Of a stretch of 64,000 nt of DNA, positions 1 through 8,746 are shown one piece after another. The DNA is from Acetatifactor sp. (lineage in GTDB: Bacteria > Bacillota > Clostridia > Lachnospirales > Lachnospiraceae), in the NCBI GenBank assembly GCA_022511425.1, contig JAFLRO010000003.1, positions 1-64,000 on the forward strand, in the 5' to 3' direction. Position 1 is the first letter of the stretch, and each line of letters begins with the position of its first letter. Position numbers and translations under genes: made by a program. The notes under the pieces were generated by a model that was given only the letters and a program-made list of their open reading frames with translations, was not told the origin of the DNA and did no database searches.

Positions 1-2
1 AG

Positions 3-665
3 ACCCAGTTTGGTTTCGTTCCCTGCTATGTGAACAGCCGTCTCACCGGTATGGGTATCCCTGTGTCCTGCGAGGTTGATATTTATGGCTGTCTCAGCGA
101 GTTTATCGGTACCTGTGTCAGCAACGATGCTGTTACCCTGCTCGACATCAACAACTCCGTTCCCGCTGATATGTACGAAGAAGCTATCAAGGGCAAGTTT
201 GATTATACTCACAAGGATACCTTCATGGGATTCCACTGCGGCAATACCTGCTCCAGAAAGCTGGCTGCCTGCAGCATGAAATATCAGAAGATCATGGCAA
301 GAAATCTGCCTGTAGAGGTGACCAACGGTACTCTGGAGGGCGACATCATGCCCGGCGATATCACCTTCTATCGCCTGCAGTCCACCGCAGATTGCAAGCT
401 TCGCGCTTACATAGCTGAGGGCGAGGTACTTCCTGTAGCATCCAAGTCCTTCGGAGGCATCGGCGTGTTCGCTATCCCTGAGATGGGACGTTTCTATCGC
501 CACGTGCTGATCGAGAAGAATTATCCTCACCACGGCGCAGTTGCATTCGGCCACTTCGGCAAGGCTCTGTTCGAGGTGTTCAAGTATGTGGGCGTGCCCA
601 TCGAGGATCTGAACTACAACCAGCCCAAGAGTGTGCCTTATCCTACAGAGAATCCCTTTGCGTAA
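3..665 (+). CDS. L-fucose/L-arabinose isomerase family protein, C-terminal part (5' truncated by window)
   Basis: The open frame runs in from base 3, so only the last 220 or so residues are present. It carries the conserved FHCGNT segment and the VNSRLTGMGIPVSCEVD and GRFYRHV..HHGAVAFGHFG regions typical of the C-terminal half of the fucose/arabinose isomerase family, cytoplasmic metal-dependent ketol isomerases that convert an aldose to a ketose. The exact sugar cannot be told from this part. The GTG at 30 is internal, not the start. A strong terminator follows about 120 bases downstream. Confidence 0.75.
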   Translation, partial: TQFGFVPCYVNSRLTGMGIPVSCEVDIYGCLSEFIGTCVSNDAVTLLDINNSVPADMYEEAIKGKFDYTHKDTFMGFHCGNTCSRKLAACSMKYQKIMARNLPVEVTNGTLEGDIMPGDITFYRLQSTADCKLRAYIAEGEVLPVASKSFGGIGVFAIPEMGRFYRHVLIEKNYPHHGAVAFGHFGKALFEVFKYVGVPIEDLNYNQPKSVPYPTENPFA

Positions 666-782
666 GCTGAGGTGAAGTGGGATATGTGAACTATCTATTT
701 TCGCTGGCGATGAGCCAAGTAGCCGTGATTGCACTGTTATTTGGCGTATACCGCAGAGTATTGATAGTAAAAATAATAGAAG

Positions 783-803
783 CCCCGGACATTGTGTCCG
801 GGG
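783..803 (+). terminator. Rho-independent terminator after the isomerase
   Basis: A 9-bp GC-rich perfect stem (783-791 with 795-803) with a 3-base loop, followed by a short T-rich tract. It ends the operon containing the isomerase. The 120 bases before it hold only a doubtful 41-codon frame (686-811). Confidence 0.85.
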
Positions 804-871
804 TTTCTTAACGTAACTTATAACTTAAGATAATTTTATGAATCCAGAGAATATATCTATGACAGGAATGG

Positions 872-2548
872 TCAAGGAGTGTACTCGTACAGATACAGGT
901 ATCTCATATCTGTATTTTCATCCTGAGCTTCGATACAAAAGCCATTTTTACCGTACCAGAAGCCTGTCGTTTCATGAATGGTCTCGCCGGGCTCCCGGTC
1001 AAAATACCAAGCCTCACCTATAGCGGGGGCGATAAATCCCAGCCTGACTTTTTTGCCCTCCGAATGCAGCTCGAACTGTAGAAGGCTATGGTCAGGATTG
1101 AAGAAGAAAGTAAGGTTTTTTGATGGGAGAATATCTTCCAGCAAAGTCCTGGAGCCATCCCTAAGGCTCATGAGATAGATGGCATCTTCCTCATAATAGA
1201 CACAATATCCACCTCCTAGAGTGTTGAAGAAACACCGTCCGGAAGTATCCGCCCAAGCATTATAGTTGTAGAGAGTGTTGGTGAACACTGTAGTAGTAGT
1301 CTGGGTATCAGAGTTATAAATATAGCCATCCATACCTTCGTCATAGCTGCCTATGGTGTAAAATACCGTGTTGTCACTGGTGGCAAACCAGATCAGGCAA
1401 TTGTCTACGGGAGGCTGGGGAGAGGTGCTCTCTGTAATCATACCGTCGGCCAGGTTCACGGTTATTTTTTGCAGATGGTCATGATCTCGACCAGCCATGG
1501 CAGTGACTTGGCTCATGTCCTCCGTGAACTCAAGATCCACAATGCAGGTGTAGGCAGAAAAGTCAATTTCAGCCAGCGGGTCTGAAACCTGGCCGGTAGA
1601 GAGACTGAGCAGGAAGGGATAGGAGTATTCCGTCCTCTGAGAATCCAGATAAAAGAATACCTCAACGATATCATTATTGTCAGGAAAGGCGCGGTAGGAG
1701 AAAGAGCCGTCGTAATCATCTCCCAGATTAACTCCATAAGTGCTTCCAATGTCAAAACGATGCTCTGATTCGGTGGCATTGTAATTTATCAGGATATCTT
1801 TACCATATTGCTGCCAGACCAGGCTGAAGGTCATTTCCGGCAACTGTAGCTCCTTATAAGGAGCTGAATTTCCTTCATACGTCATAACGCCGGGAAGAAC
1901 ATGCAGCTTTATTTTTGCGCTGAGCGTCTGAGGTTCAAGTAAAACTTCTGTCAGAATCCCATCTTCAAGAGTATAATACAGTGGCGCGTTCTCCGCAGTA
2001 CTGGTAGAGAATAAAAGAGCGCCGGAGGGTGTTCTGACAACGTCCAGAAAGTCCGGACTGCTGGCATAAATAGCTGTAAAATGCTCATCTAGAGTGACGC
2101 TCCTTGTCAGGGTGAGACTACCTACGGTTTGTACAGCAGGGATATCCTGGCCATTGTTGGTATCGGGTGAGGGACTTGATGAGTGATCAGAAACAGGGGT
2201 GGTACCTTGGGCTCCGTCCGTTCCTGGTATTTCTGATTCAAAGCTCTCATTCAAGTCCACAGGCGGTGTTTCCACTGTGCCAAGACTGAAAAAACGTACT
2301 ACTGCAGCCCGGAGATCAGGGTTGGCCGCCAGTGCTGTGGCAGAGCCAAGAAAAAATACGAAGAATATCAAGAGGACCATCTGCCATATAGGGACATACC
2401 GCAGGCGTGTCAGGCGGTTGTGAGGCCGGTTGACATGCATTTTTTTCATTTGAGGAGATACTGGTACAGTTCCTGTTGGTATGGGCAGTTGTGCAGCGGC
2501 TTTCAAGAGATCGCGTTCAATGTCAGATATAGAGTTTTGTCTATTCAT
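872..2548 (-). CDS. Membrane-anchored putative anti-sigma / extracytoplasmic sensor protein
   Basis: This 558-residue protein has a short cytoplasmic N-terminus, one transmembrane segment at about residues 53-75, then a Ser/Thr/Pro-rich linker and a long, beta-rich predicted extracytoplasmic domain with no family I recognise. It lies 50 bases downstream of an ECF sigma factor gene on the same strand, the usual arrangement for a sigma factor and its membrane anti-sigma regulator. That role is inferred from context and topology; I see no zinc-binding anti-sigma motif near the N-terminus. The start at 2548 has a good AAAGGA ribosome binding site. Confidence 0.6.
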   Translation of the reverse strand: MNRQNSISDIERDLLKAAAQLPIPTGTVPVSPQMKKMHVNRPHNRLTRLRYVPIWQMVLLIFFVFFLGSATALAANPDLRAAVVRFFSLGTVETPPVDLNESFESEIPGTDGAQGTTPVSDHSSSPSPDTNNGQDIPAVQTVGSLTLTRSVTLDEHFTAIYASSPDFLDVVRTPSGALLFSTSTAENAPLYYTLEDGILTEVLLEPQTLSAKIKLHVLPGVMTYEGNSAPYKELQLPEMTFSLVWQQYGKDILINYNATESEHRFDIGSTYGVNLGDDYDGSFSYRAFPDNNDIVEVFFYLDSQRTEYSYPFLLSLSTGQVSDPLAEIDFSAYTCIVDLEFTEDMSQVTAMAGRDHDHLQKITVNLADGMITESTSPQPPVDNCLIWFATSDNTVFYTIGSYDEGMDGYIYNSDTQTTTTVFTNTLYNYNAWADTSGRCFFNTLGGGYCVYYEEDAIYLMSLRDGSRTLLEDILPSKNLTFFFNPDHSLLQFELHSEGKKVRLGFIAPAIGEAWYFDREPGETIHETTGFWYGKNGFCIEAQDENTDMRYLYLYEYTP

Positions 2549-2598
2549 ATAATTATTCCTTTCATTTTAGTTTGTATTGCAAAAGGCAATTACGGATG

Positions 2599-3126
2599 TT
2601 ACAGCCTGCGTTCCAACTTTTCCAAAGCGCGTCGATAACGCTTACGGCATGCGTCAGACTGTTGCCCCATGATCTGGCCGATTTCTTTCCAGGAAAGGTC
2701 TGCAAGAATACGCAGATTAACAATCTCCCGTTCATCGGGAGTAAGTGGGGCTATCAGATCCAGATAATATAAGTCCGAGGTATCGTCTGTTTTTTCCACT
2801 GCCTGTTGATCCAAAGCAGCAACCAAGGGAGATTTATCATCGGATTCCTGTTCCAGGCTTTGGATAGTTTCCCGATTCTGTTTGCGGAGATGATCATAGG
2901 ACAGATTGCGGGCGATAGTGGCAATCCAGGCGGCTTCGCTGATATTGCGGCGGTAGGAGGAAGCGTGTTCCTGGACTCGCAGAAAGGTCTCCTGTGTCAC
3001 GTCCTCCGCCAGATAAGTATCGCCCAGCATGGACAGCGCCAGACGGTACACCCTGACCTTATGTTGTTCGTACAGTGTCTCCAAGGCCTTCATATCGCCC
3101 ATGGCGATTTTGTGTATGTAGTTCAT
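2599..3126 (-). CDS. ECF-family RNA polymerase sigma factor
   Basis: This 175-residue protein has sigma region 2 (residues about 12-80, with LAEDVTQETFLRV and the WIATIARNLSYDHLRK stretch) and sigma region 4 (about 120-175, with LTPDEREIVNLR and the helix-turn-helix LSWKEIGQIM). The length and absence of regions 1 and 3 fit a group 4 (ECF) sigma factor. It should direct RNA polymerase to a small regulon and be held inactive by the membrane protein encoded just downstream. An AAGGAGAA site precedes the ATG. Confidence 0.93.
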   Translation of the reverse strand: MNYIHKIAMGDMKALETLYEQHKVRVYRLALSMLGDTYLAEDVTQETFLRVQEHASSYRRNISEAAWIATIARNLSYDHLRKQNRETIQSLEQESDDKSPLVAALDQQAVEKTDDTSDLYYLDLIAPLTPDEREIVNLRILADLSWKEIGQIMGQQSDACRKRYRRALEKLERRL

Positions 3127-3212
3127 AGAATTTCTCCTTCAATGAAAATGAGCGAGCTCTGCTCTCACAAATATAACGTAATGGAATGGCAGAAACGGAC
3201 AAAAAATGAATA

Positions 3213-3243
3213 AAGCCCGGTAGAAATGTTTTCTACAGGGCTT
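3213..3243 (-). terminator. Hairpin terminator downstream of the decayed GNAT gene
   Basis: An imperfect stem of about 13-14 bp (3213-3226 with 3231-3243) is followed on the minus strand by a T-rich stretch. It sits just past the stop codon of the GNAT remnant, where the parent gene's own terminator would be expected. Confidence 0.6.
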
Positions 3244-3247
3244 ATTC

Positions 3248-3354
3248 CTATATTTTCTTCCAATAACAGACATATTCTCCCACGGGATGAAAGCCAAGTT
3301 CCAGGCGAAATCTATGTATTTATCAAAGTCTTTTTTCTGTAATGGATTCAGCAT
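3248..3354 (-). pseudogene. GNAT acetyltransferase remnant, internally deleted
   Basis: A normal start (AGGAG, 8 bases, ATG at 3354) opens MLNPLQKKDFDKYIDFAWN, which looks like the N-terminus of clostridial two-domain GNAT acetyltransferases. In another frame the next bases encode LGFHPVGEYVCYWKKI and then TAG (3248-3250), which looks like the C-terminus of the same type of protein. So only about the first 18 and last 16 codons remain, joined out of frame, and the middle is missing. The open frame that continues to 3139 in the first frame runs through the old terminator and is probably meaningless. Confidence 0.65.
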
Positions 3355-3447
3355 GATGAATTCTCCTGTCAAGTTTTGTATCCATTTATGTATACAGTAA
3401 CATCCGTAGTTATTGAATAGAGAAAGTATAGCATACTACTTTCCGGC

Positions 3448-3476
3448 TTGCAAACACTGGCACAGTGTGGTACTAT
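3448..3476 (+). promoter_or_regulatory. Promoter with palindromic spacer (small gene + MATE exporter)
   Basis: TTGCAA (3448-3453) and TACTAT (3471-3476) are spaced 17 bases. The spacer holds the perfect palindrome ACACTG-GCA-CAGTGT (3454-3468), well placed to bind a repressor or activator. It drives the 78-residue gene at 3576 and probably the MATE exporter gene at 3849. Confidence 0.6.
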
Positions 3477-3575
3477 TTTTGAGCAGCGAAAAGTGCTGGT
3501 TTATGTGTGGAATGCGCCAGTTTGCGGGCGTAACAAGTGTTCCTGGCAAGCAGCGTCGGAGAGGAGAAAAATCAA

Positions 3576-3812
3576 ATGAATATGTCAGTATCCTCAATTG
3601 TGAGCAAAGATGGAAAGCGTGAGATATATGTGCTTTTTACGGAAGGTACGCGAAGTGCAGAGGGCAGGCTGTCCGACTATAAAATGATCAGCAATAAGGG
3701 CTTTTCCAGAGAAGAAATAGATATGCTGGAGGCATATATGCACAGAGAGACGGATCGTATTGTTCAAATGGCAAAGAATATCAATGTGATGGATGCCTTT
3801 TTAAATGGATAA
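3576..3812 (+). CDS. Small hypothetical protein upstream of MATE exporter
   Basis: A 78-residue soluble, charged protein of unknown family, with no signal peptide or membrane segment. I chose the ATG at 3576 because GGAGAGG lies about 9 bases before it; the open frame extends further upstream without a site. The last third (FSREEIDMLEAYMHRETDRIVQMAKNI) should form a helical hairpin. It ends 36 bases before the MATE gene and is probably cotranscribed, so it may be an accessory to it. The function is unknown. Confidence 0.6.
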   Translation: MNMSVSSIVSKDGKREIYVLFTEGTRSAEGRLSDYKMISNKGFSREEIDMLEAYMHRETDRIVQMAKNINVMDAFLNG

Positions 3813-3848
3813 TTAACATCCTTACAGAAATAAGAAGGAGAATTACTG

Positions 3849-5201
3849 ATGACTAAAAATATGACAAAGGGTTCGCCCATGAAGTTAATCTTGAGCTTTT
3901 CGGTGCCGTTGCTCTTTGGCTTTCTATTCCAACAGTTCTACAGTCTGGTAGATACCCTGATAGTAGGACGATTCCTTGGAAAGGAGAATCTGGCCGCAGT
4001 TGGCGCTACGGGCTCCATCAACTTTCTCATTATAGGTTTCTGTATGGGAGTGTGCGGAGGCTTCTCCATTCCCATCTCCCACAAGTTCGGAGCAGGCGAT
4101 CACTCCGGACTGCGCAGATACGCAGCAAACTGTATTTGGCTTTCCGCAACATTTGCCGTAGTACTGACTGTGTTGACAACCTTTCTTTGCCGTCAGATCC
4201 TTGCATGGATGCATACGCCGGAAAATATCATTGACGGTTCTTATTCCTACATATGGGTGATATTCCTGGGGATTCCTGTTACCTTTTTATACAACATGAC
4301 TTCCGGCATTATCCGGGCATTAGGAGATAGCAGAACACCTGTTATATTTCTTGTTATGTCTTCATTTCTTAATATTGGGCTGGATTTATTCTTTATCCTG
4401 AACCTGGAGATGGGTGTAAGGGGAGCAGCAATGGCTACCGTGATTTCTCAGGGAGTCTCGGGTGTATGTTGTCTGCTGTTCATGATAAAGAAGTTTGAGA
4501 TACTGCGCATACAAAAAGATGAGTGGACACCGGATGCACATATGATGCGGGTGTTGTGCGGCATGGGAATTCCTATGGGGCTTCAATACTCCATCACTGC
4601 AATTGGCAGCGTGATACTGCAAAGTGCTACGAATACATTGGGTTCCGATGCGGTTGCGGCAGTGACGGCGGCAGGGCGCATTGGCGGTTTTCTGGCATGT
4701 CCTTTTGATGCCATGGGTTCCACTATGGCAACCTATGGCGGTCAAAATGTAGGCGCAGGCAGGCTGGACCGGGTAGGACAGGGGCTGAAATCCTGTATCT
4801 TTCTTGGAGCGGGCTATTCCGTGATTGCACTGTGCATCAGCATCTTTTTTGGAAGACCGCTGGCTACCCTGTTTTTGGATGTATCAGAAATGGCTATCAT
4901 AAATAACGTGCGATTCTTTATGATTATGAGTACATCCTTTTATTTTCCGCTGGCACTGGTAAATATCATACGTTTTTTAATACAGGGAATGGGATTTCCT
5001 ACTTTTGCCATCCTGGCCGGTGTGTTCGAGATGGCAGCCAGAACCTTGGCGGGTCTGGTATTGGTGCCGTTGTTTGGCTTTACTGGCGTGACATTGGGCA
5101 GTCCTACTGCCTGGATATTGGCGGATGCGTTTTTGATTCCCGCTTACTTCCATGTACGGAAGGTGCTGGAGAAGAAGCTGGTGAGCCAGGTGGATGCTTG
5201 A
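3849..5201 (+). CDS. MATE family efflux transporter
   Basis: A 450-residue integral membrane protein with about 12 hydrophobic segments and the MATE signature regions (LILSFSVPLLFGFLFQQFYSLVDTLIVG at the N-terminus; GALGDSRTP-like RALGDSRTPVIFL near residue 155; PMGLQYSITAIGS at the second half). MATE proteins export cationic drugs, metabolites or peptides in exchange for Na+ or H+. The two-fold pseudo-repeat is visible and the length is normal. An AAGGAG site lies 9 bases before the ATG. The substrate is not predictable. Confidence 0.92.
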   Translation: MTKNMTKGSPMKLILSFSVPLLFGFLFQQFYSLVDTLIVGRFLGKENLAAVGATGSINFLIIGFCMGVCGGFSIPISHKFGAGDHSGLRRYAANCIWLSATFAVVLTVLTTFLCRQILAWMHTPENIIDGSYSYIWVIFLGIPVTFLYNMTSGIIRALGDSRTPVIFLVMSSFLNIGLDLFFILNLEMGVRGAAMATVISQGVSGVCCLLFMIKKFEILRIQKDEWTPDAHMMRVLCGMGIPMGLQYSITAIGSVILQSATNTLGSDAVAAVTAAGRIGGFLACPFDAMGSTMATYGGQNVGAGRLDRVGQGLKSCIFLGAGYSVIALCISIFFGRPLATLFLDVSEMAIINNVRFFMIMSTSFYFPLALVNIIRFLIQGMGFPTFAILAGVFEMAARTLAGLVLVPLFGFTGVTLGSPTAWILADAFLIPAYFHVRKVLEKKLVSQVDA

Positions 5202-5318
5202 GAATTATATAATATTATATAACATTATATAACACAAGAAATGCAATGACTGACAAATCAGCCATTGCATCAATTCTGACCAATAGTAAATTCATGACAT
5301 GTGCTTTGCACTGTCTTA

Positions 5319-5371
5319 TAAGAACATGCGATATTTAAAATACACACACTTTTTAATTTCGCATGTTCTTA
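5319..5371. repeat. 13-bp inverted repeat with 27-base AT-rich loop
   Basis: TAAGAACATGCGA (5319-5331) is repeated in inverted form at 5359-5371. It lies between two convergent genes and may act as a bidirectional terminator despite its long loop. Just upstream are AT-rich direct repeats of TTATATAA (5207-5231) and a hairpin over ATGCAATG/CATTGCAT (about 5241-5270). Confidence 0.5.
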
Positions 5372-5407
5372 AAATTTTATATTTATTGATGGCATGAATT
5401 TCTCGAA

Positions 5408-7345
5408 TTACGTATGTTTCTCAATTTGATGTTGTATATTTATTGTGCCGCCTTCGCCGGGTTTCAGGTCAACCTTCACCACCCGTCTGTCATAGGTCAC
5501 AAGACCGTTGACCTCCTCCTCAATATCGGAGAGCTGGGTGTAGACCGCACCGCTCAGACCCGCATCCACTAAAGAAAACAGGCGTTTTTCTATCAATTCC
5601 CGATAGGCATCTGTCAGTTCCTTAGGGGTATCATATTTTCGGTAGCCATAGACCCGATCCACACTGGAGTGTTCCGGAATATGGCAGGCAAATCCGCCAT
5701 ACTCGCTGATGACAAAAGCACGCTTTTTGTCTAACTTTACCTTTAAGGGTCGGAAATAATTATGGATACTTCTAAAGTCTCCTCCCTTCTGGTCAAACCA
5801 GCCGCTGGCATGGTCCACCGGGCGTGATGGGTCTTTTTCTTTGACCAGGGCGGCGATTCGGGCGGCATCAAATTGCCCCCAGCCCTCGTTGAAGGGAACC
5901 CATACTGCCAAAGAGGGTACACTGTGCAGGTGATCCATGGTTTCAAGGCATTCCTGCTCCCAGGCAGCACGTCCCTCTACCTCAGCCCTGGAGAAGAGAT
6001 GGTAGTGATGATCCCTTGTGTGGGTGCTGATATGGGGAAACAAGGTAGGCATATAGCAGACCAGGGGCATGTGATAGGTTGTGCCACCGCTGACCATGTC
6101 CTGCCATACGATCATCCCAAGCCTGTCACAGTGATAATACCAGCGCAGTGGCTCGATTTTAATATGTTTGCGCAGCATGTTAAAGCCCATGCTCTTTGCA
6201 AGGTTAATATCATAAAGAAAAGCTTCGTCACAGGGCGCTGTCATCAGTCCGTCGGACCAGTAGCCCTGATCCAGCAGTCCATGAAGGAAATAGGGCTTAT
6301 GATTTAAGCAGAACCGCAGGGTTCTCCGCTCGTCCGGCTCTACGGAAAAGGTGCGCATAGCAAAATAGCTGTGAATCTCATCCTCGTCAGCGGTGACGGA
6401 GAAACCGTAAAGATACGGTTCTTCCGGAGTCCAAGGGTAGAATCCGTCCTCCGGCAGGGTAAAGGTCAGCATACCGGAATTGGAGGACTCCATGGTCACA
6501 GATACACCGATGAGATTATGGTGAGCTTTTGTCGGCCGTGACATGCCTGAAGCCGCTGTATTAGCCGGTTCATCTATAGAAAACTGCTTGTCCGCAATCT
6601 GTATTGTACAGGTAATGGCAGTAAAGGGTTTCGGAGAGGATAATTCCACCTTTACCTGTCGGCTGTCAAGGTAAGGTGTAATGCGAATGGCTGTCACATG
6701 GTTCTTGGGGACCCATTCATACCACACACTCTGCCAGATTCCGCTCTGGGCCGTGTAGAACATGCCCCCCCGTTTCAAGGTCTGTTTTCCTCTGGTATGG
6801 TAGGAGGTGTCGCTATCGTCACGAACCCATACCTGCAGTAGTGTTCCTTGATTCGAGACAAAGTCTGTCACATCCGCTGAAAAAGGTAGATAGCCGCCTA
6901 TGTGCACTGCAATTTCCTGGCCGTTCGCGTAGACTGCGGTCTGTTGATCCACGGCCTCAAAGTGAAGGATACAACGCATGCCGACATCTTTTTTTGCCAG
7001 TTCCTCTTGGGAAAAAGTCAACTTTCGTTCATACCAAAGAAATTCACCGGGCTTTAACTGCCTGTCAACACCTGAGAGCAGCGCTTCCGGAGAGAAGGGT
7101 ACAAGGATTTCACCTTCCGTTTCCAGGGGCTGTCCCGGTTGCAGTTCCTGATCGGTGATGAGATAGCGCCATTTTCCGTTCAGCATGTGAAAATCCTTCC
7201 GACGCAGCTGAGGTCTGGGATATTCCTGCCAGACTTGTGGATTTTCTTCATTCTTTATCTTTTCTCCCCAGGGCGTGTACAGGGGGATCAGTACGTCCTC
7301 CGGATGTTCCTGAGAGAGACTTTCTATGGCTTCCTTCAATTTCAT
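5408..7345 (-). CDS. Glycoside hydrolase family 2 protein (beta-galactosidase/beta-glucuronidase type)
   Basis: A 645-residue enzyme with the GH2 order: N-terminal sugar-binding jelly-roll (about 45-210), immunoglobulin-like domain (about 215-330), and a TIM barrel (about 335-600). The acid/base is Glu487 in FNEGW and the nucleophile is Glu548 in ISEYGG. No signal peptide is seen, so it probably acts in the cytoplasm on imported glycosides. The family fits a beta-galactosidase, beta-glucuronidase or beta-mannosidase; the sequence does not decide. The ATG at 7345 was chosen for its AAAGGA site; an upstream in-frame ATG at 7384 lacks one. Confidence 0.85.
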   Translation of the reverse strand: MKLKEAIESLSQEHPEDVLIPLYTPWGEKIKNEENPQVWQEYPRPQLRRKDFHMLNGKWRYLITDQELQPGQPLETEGEILVPFSPEALLSGVDRQLKPGEFLWYERKLTFSQEELAKKDVGMRCILHFEAVDQQTAVYANGQEIAVHIGGYLPFSADVTDFVSNQGTLLQVWVRDDSDTSYHTRGKQTLKRGGMFYTAQSGIWQSVWYEWVPKNHVTAIRITPYLDSRQVKVELSSPKPFTAITCTIQIADKQFSIDEPANTAASGMSRPTKAHHNLIGVSVTMESSNSGMLTFTLPEDGFYPWTPEEPYLYGFSVTADEDEIHSYFAMRTFSVEPDERRTLRFCLNHKPYFLHGLLDQGYWSDGLMTAPCDEAFLYDINLAKSMGFNMLRKHIKIEPLRWYYHCDRLGMIVWQDMVSGGTTYHMPLVCYMPTLFPHISTHTRDHHYHLFSRAEVEGRAAWEQECLETMDHLHSVPSLAVWVPFNEGWGQFDAARIAALVKEKDPSRPVDHASGWFDQKGGDFRSIHNYFRPLKVKLDKKRAFVISEYGGFACHIPEHSSVDRVYGYRKYDTPKELTDAYRELIEKRLFSLVDAGLSGAVYTQLSDIEEEVNGLVTYDRRVVKVDLKPGEGGTINIQHQIEKHT

Positions 7346-7434
7346 GGGAATGATCCTTTCATGTTTGCTGCTACCAGTATACAACGTTTTTGTAAAGGAT
7401 AAAAGTAAATATTAAAAATTGCCTCACTGAAAAC

Positions 7435-7463
7435 TTGCAGTTTCCATGATAGCTGTGTAAAAT
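7435..7463 (+). promoter_or_regulatory. Sigma-70-type promoter for the serine hydrolase gene
   Basis: TTGCAG (7435-7440), 17-base spacer, TAAAAT (7458-7463), about 60 bases before the hydrolase start. Confidence 0.6.
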
Positions 7464-7525
7464 AAAGGCAATATATGGCAGGCGGCGATAAATGGATGCT
7501 GCGTCGGGAGAAAGGTGGGAATAGA

Positions 7526-8689
7526 ATGTATTATTACAAAGAGGCTATGGATAGAATTCTGAGGAATGAAGTGGAGAGCGGCTGGGTCAAGGGTGCCAGT
7601 GCATTAGTGCTCCACAGAGGAAAGGAATTATATTATAACGCCTTTGGTCTGGCGGACGAGGCAAGAGGAATTCCCATGAAGCGGGATACCATAATCCATT
7701 TGTACTCCATGACCAAGCCTGTGACAGCTGCGGCTGCGATGATATTGGCAGAGCGGGGAGAAATCGATCTGTGGGACCCGGTCTCAAAATACCTGCCCTG
7801 TTTTACGGGACAAAAGGTCTGGAGTGACGAGAAAGGGGAGATTCCGGCGGATCGGGAACCCTGCATATTTGATTTATTGAACATGACCTCCGGAATACCC
7901 TATCCCGACGCTTCCACAGAGCCCGGTCGGCGGATGGAAAAAGTTGTCCAGGAGTTTGTAGCCCGCAGAGAACGAGGCGAGCGGGTGGACACCCAGGAGT
8001 ATATGCGGGGGATTGCCTCCGTGCCTCTGTGCTATCAGCCGGGCGGACCCTGGATGTACGGTTTTTCTGCGGATGTGCTGGGCGGCATCATCGAGGCTGT
8101 GTCGGGCAAGAGTTTCGGACAGTTTCTGCAGGAGGAGCTTTTTGAGCCCCTGGAGATGCCGGATACAGGGTTTTTTGTACCCAGGGAAAAGCTGGATAGA
8201 TTTGCCCAGCACTACGAGCCCACGGAGGATGGTCGCCTGATTCCGCACATAGGAAGTCACTTAGGCGAGTATTATGGGGAGGATGTAGCTTTTGAATCCG
8301 GCGGTGCAGGTCTGGTGTCCACTTTGGATGATTACGGTCATTTTGCTTCTATGATGGTGAACGGGGGTGTTTATAAGGGAAAACAGCTTCTGGGGCGCAG
8401 AACGGTAGGGTTCATGAGTCAGAACAGACTGAATGACAGCCAGTGTCAGACTTTTGACTGGACGAGGGGCTACGGTTACGGTTGTCTGATGCGCGTGTTA
8501 ATGGATCAGGGCGCTGCGGCAACAAACGGTTCTTTGGGGGAGTTTGGATGGGATGGCTGGACGGGAAATTATGTGACCATGTCTCCTAAGGATGAACTTG
8601 TGATCCTGTATTTTATTCAGAGGTGCGGCGCAGGCTTCACCCCTGCGGCCAGGAAAATACGTATGGCGACTTATGGAGCATTGGAATGA
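7526..8689 (+). CDS. Serine hydrolase of the beta-lactamase / class C family (esterase or D-peptidase)
   Basis: A 387-residue protein with the penicillin-binding/beta-lactamase fold. The nucleophile motif SxxK is S61-M-T-K64 and the second motif is the Tyr of YGFS (Tyr178). No signal peptide is visible, so a cytoplasmic esterase or D-aminopeptidase-like activity is more likely than antibiotic resistance. The start at 7526 has GAAAGGTGGG upstream; the longer frame back to 7475 has no site. It stands alone, with its own promoter and a strong terminator. Confidence 0.85.
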   Translation: MYYYKEAMDRILRNEVESGWVKGASALVLHRGKELYYNAFGLADEARGIPMKRDTIIHLYSMTKPVTAAAAMILAERGEIDLWDPVSKYLPCFTGQKVWSDEKGEIPADREPCIFDLLNMTSGIPYPDASTEPGRRMEKVVQEFVARRERGERVDTQEYMRGIASVPLCYQPGGPWMYGFSADVLGGIIEAVSGKSFGQFLQEELFEPLEMPDTGFFVPREKLDRFAQHYEPTEDGRLIPHIGSHLGEYYGEDVAFESGGAGLVSTLDDYGHFASMMVNGGVYKGKQLLGRRTVGFMSQNRLNDSQCQTFDWTRGYGYGCLMRVLMDQGAAATNGSLGEFGWDGWTGNYVTMSPKDELVILYFIQRCGAGFTPAARKIRMATYGALE

Positions 8690-8702
8690 CTGTGATATGA
8701 CA

Positions 8703-8746
8703 AAAATGCGGCGGGATGGCCATCAGGCTTATTCCCGCCGCATTTT
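8703..8746. terminator. Bidirectional terminator between serine hydrolase and small membrane protein
   Basis: A perfect 14-bp stem (8703-8716 with 8733-8746) flanked by A and T runs on both sides, so it can stop transcription from either direction. It overlaps the last two bases of the TAA of the convergent 39-residue gene. Confidence 0.85.

Noticed and set aside
686-811. 41-codon GTG-started hydrophobic frame (NYLFSLAMSQVAVIALLFGVY...)
   Set aside because: It runs through the terminator of the isomerase gene, has only a loosely placed ribosome site and no promoter of its own. Possible but not supported enough to annotate.
3139-3372. 77-codon minus-strand frame as a real small protein
   Set aside because: It begins as a GNAT N-terminus, shifts out of frame at the deletion point and then reads through the old terminator.
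7526-8689. Beta-lactamase as an antibiotic resistance gene
   Set aside because: The SxxK and Tyr motifs are present, but there is no signal peptide, and the sequence fits the broad esterase/D-peptidase branch.
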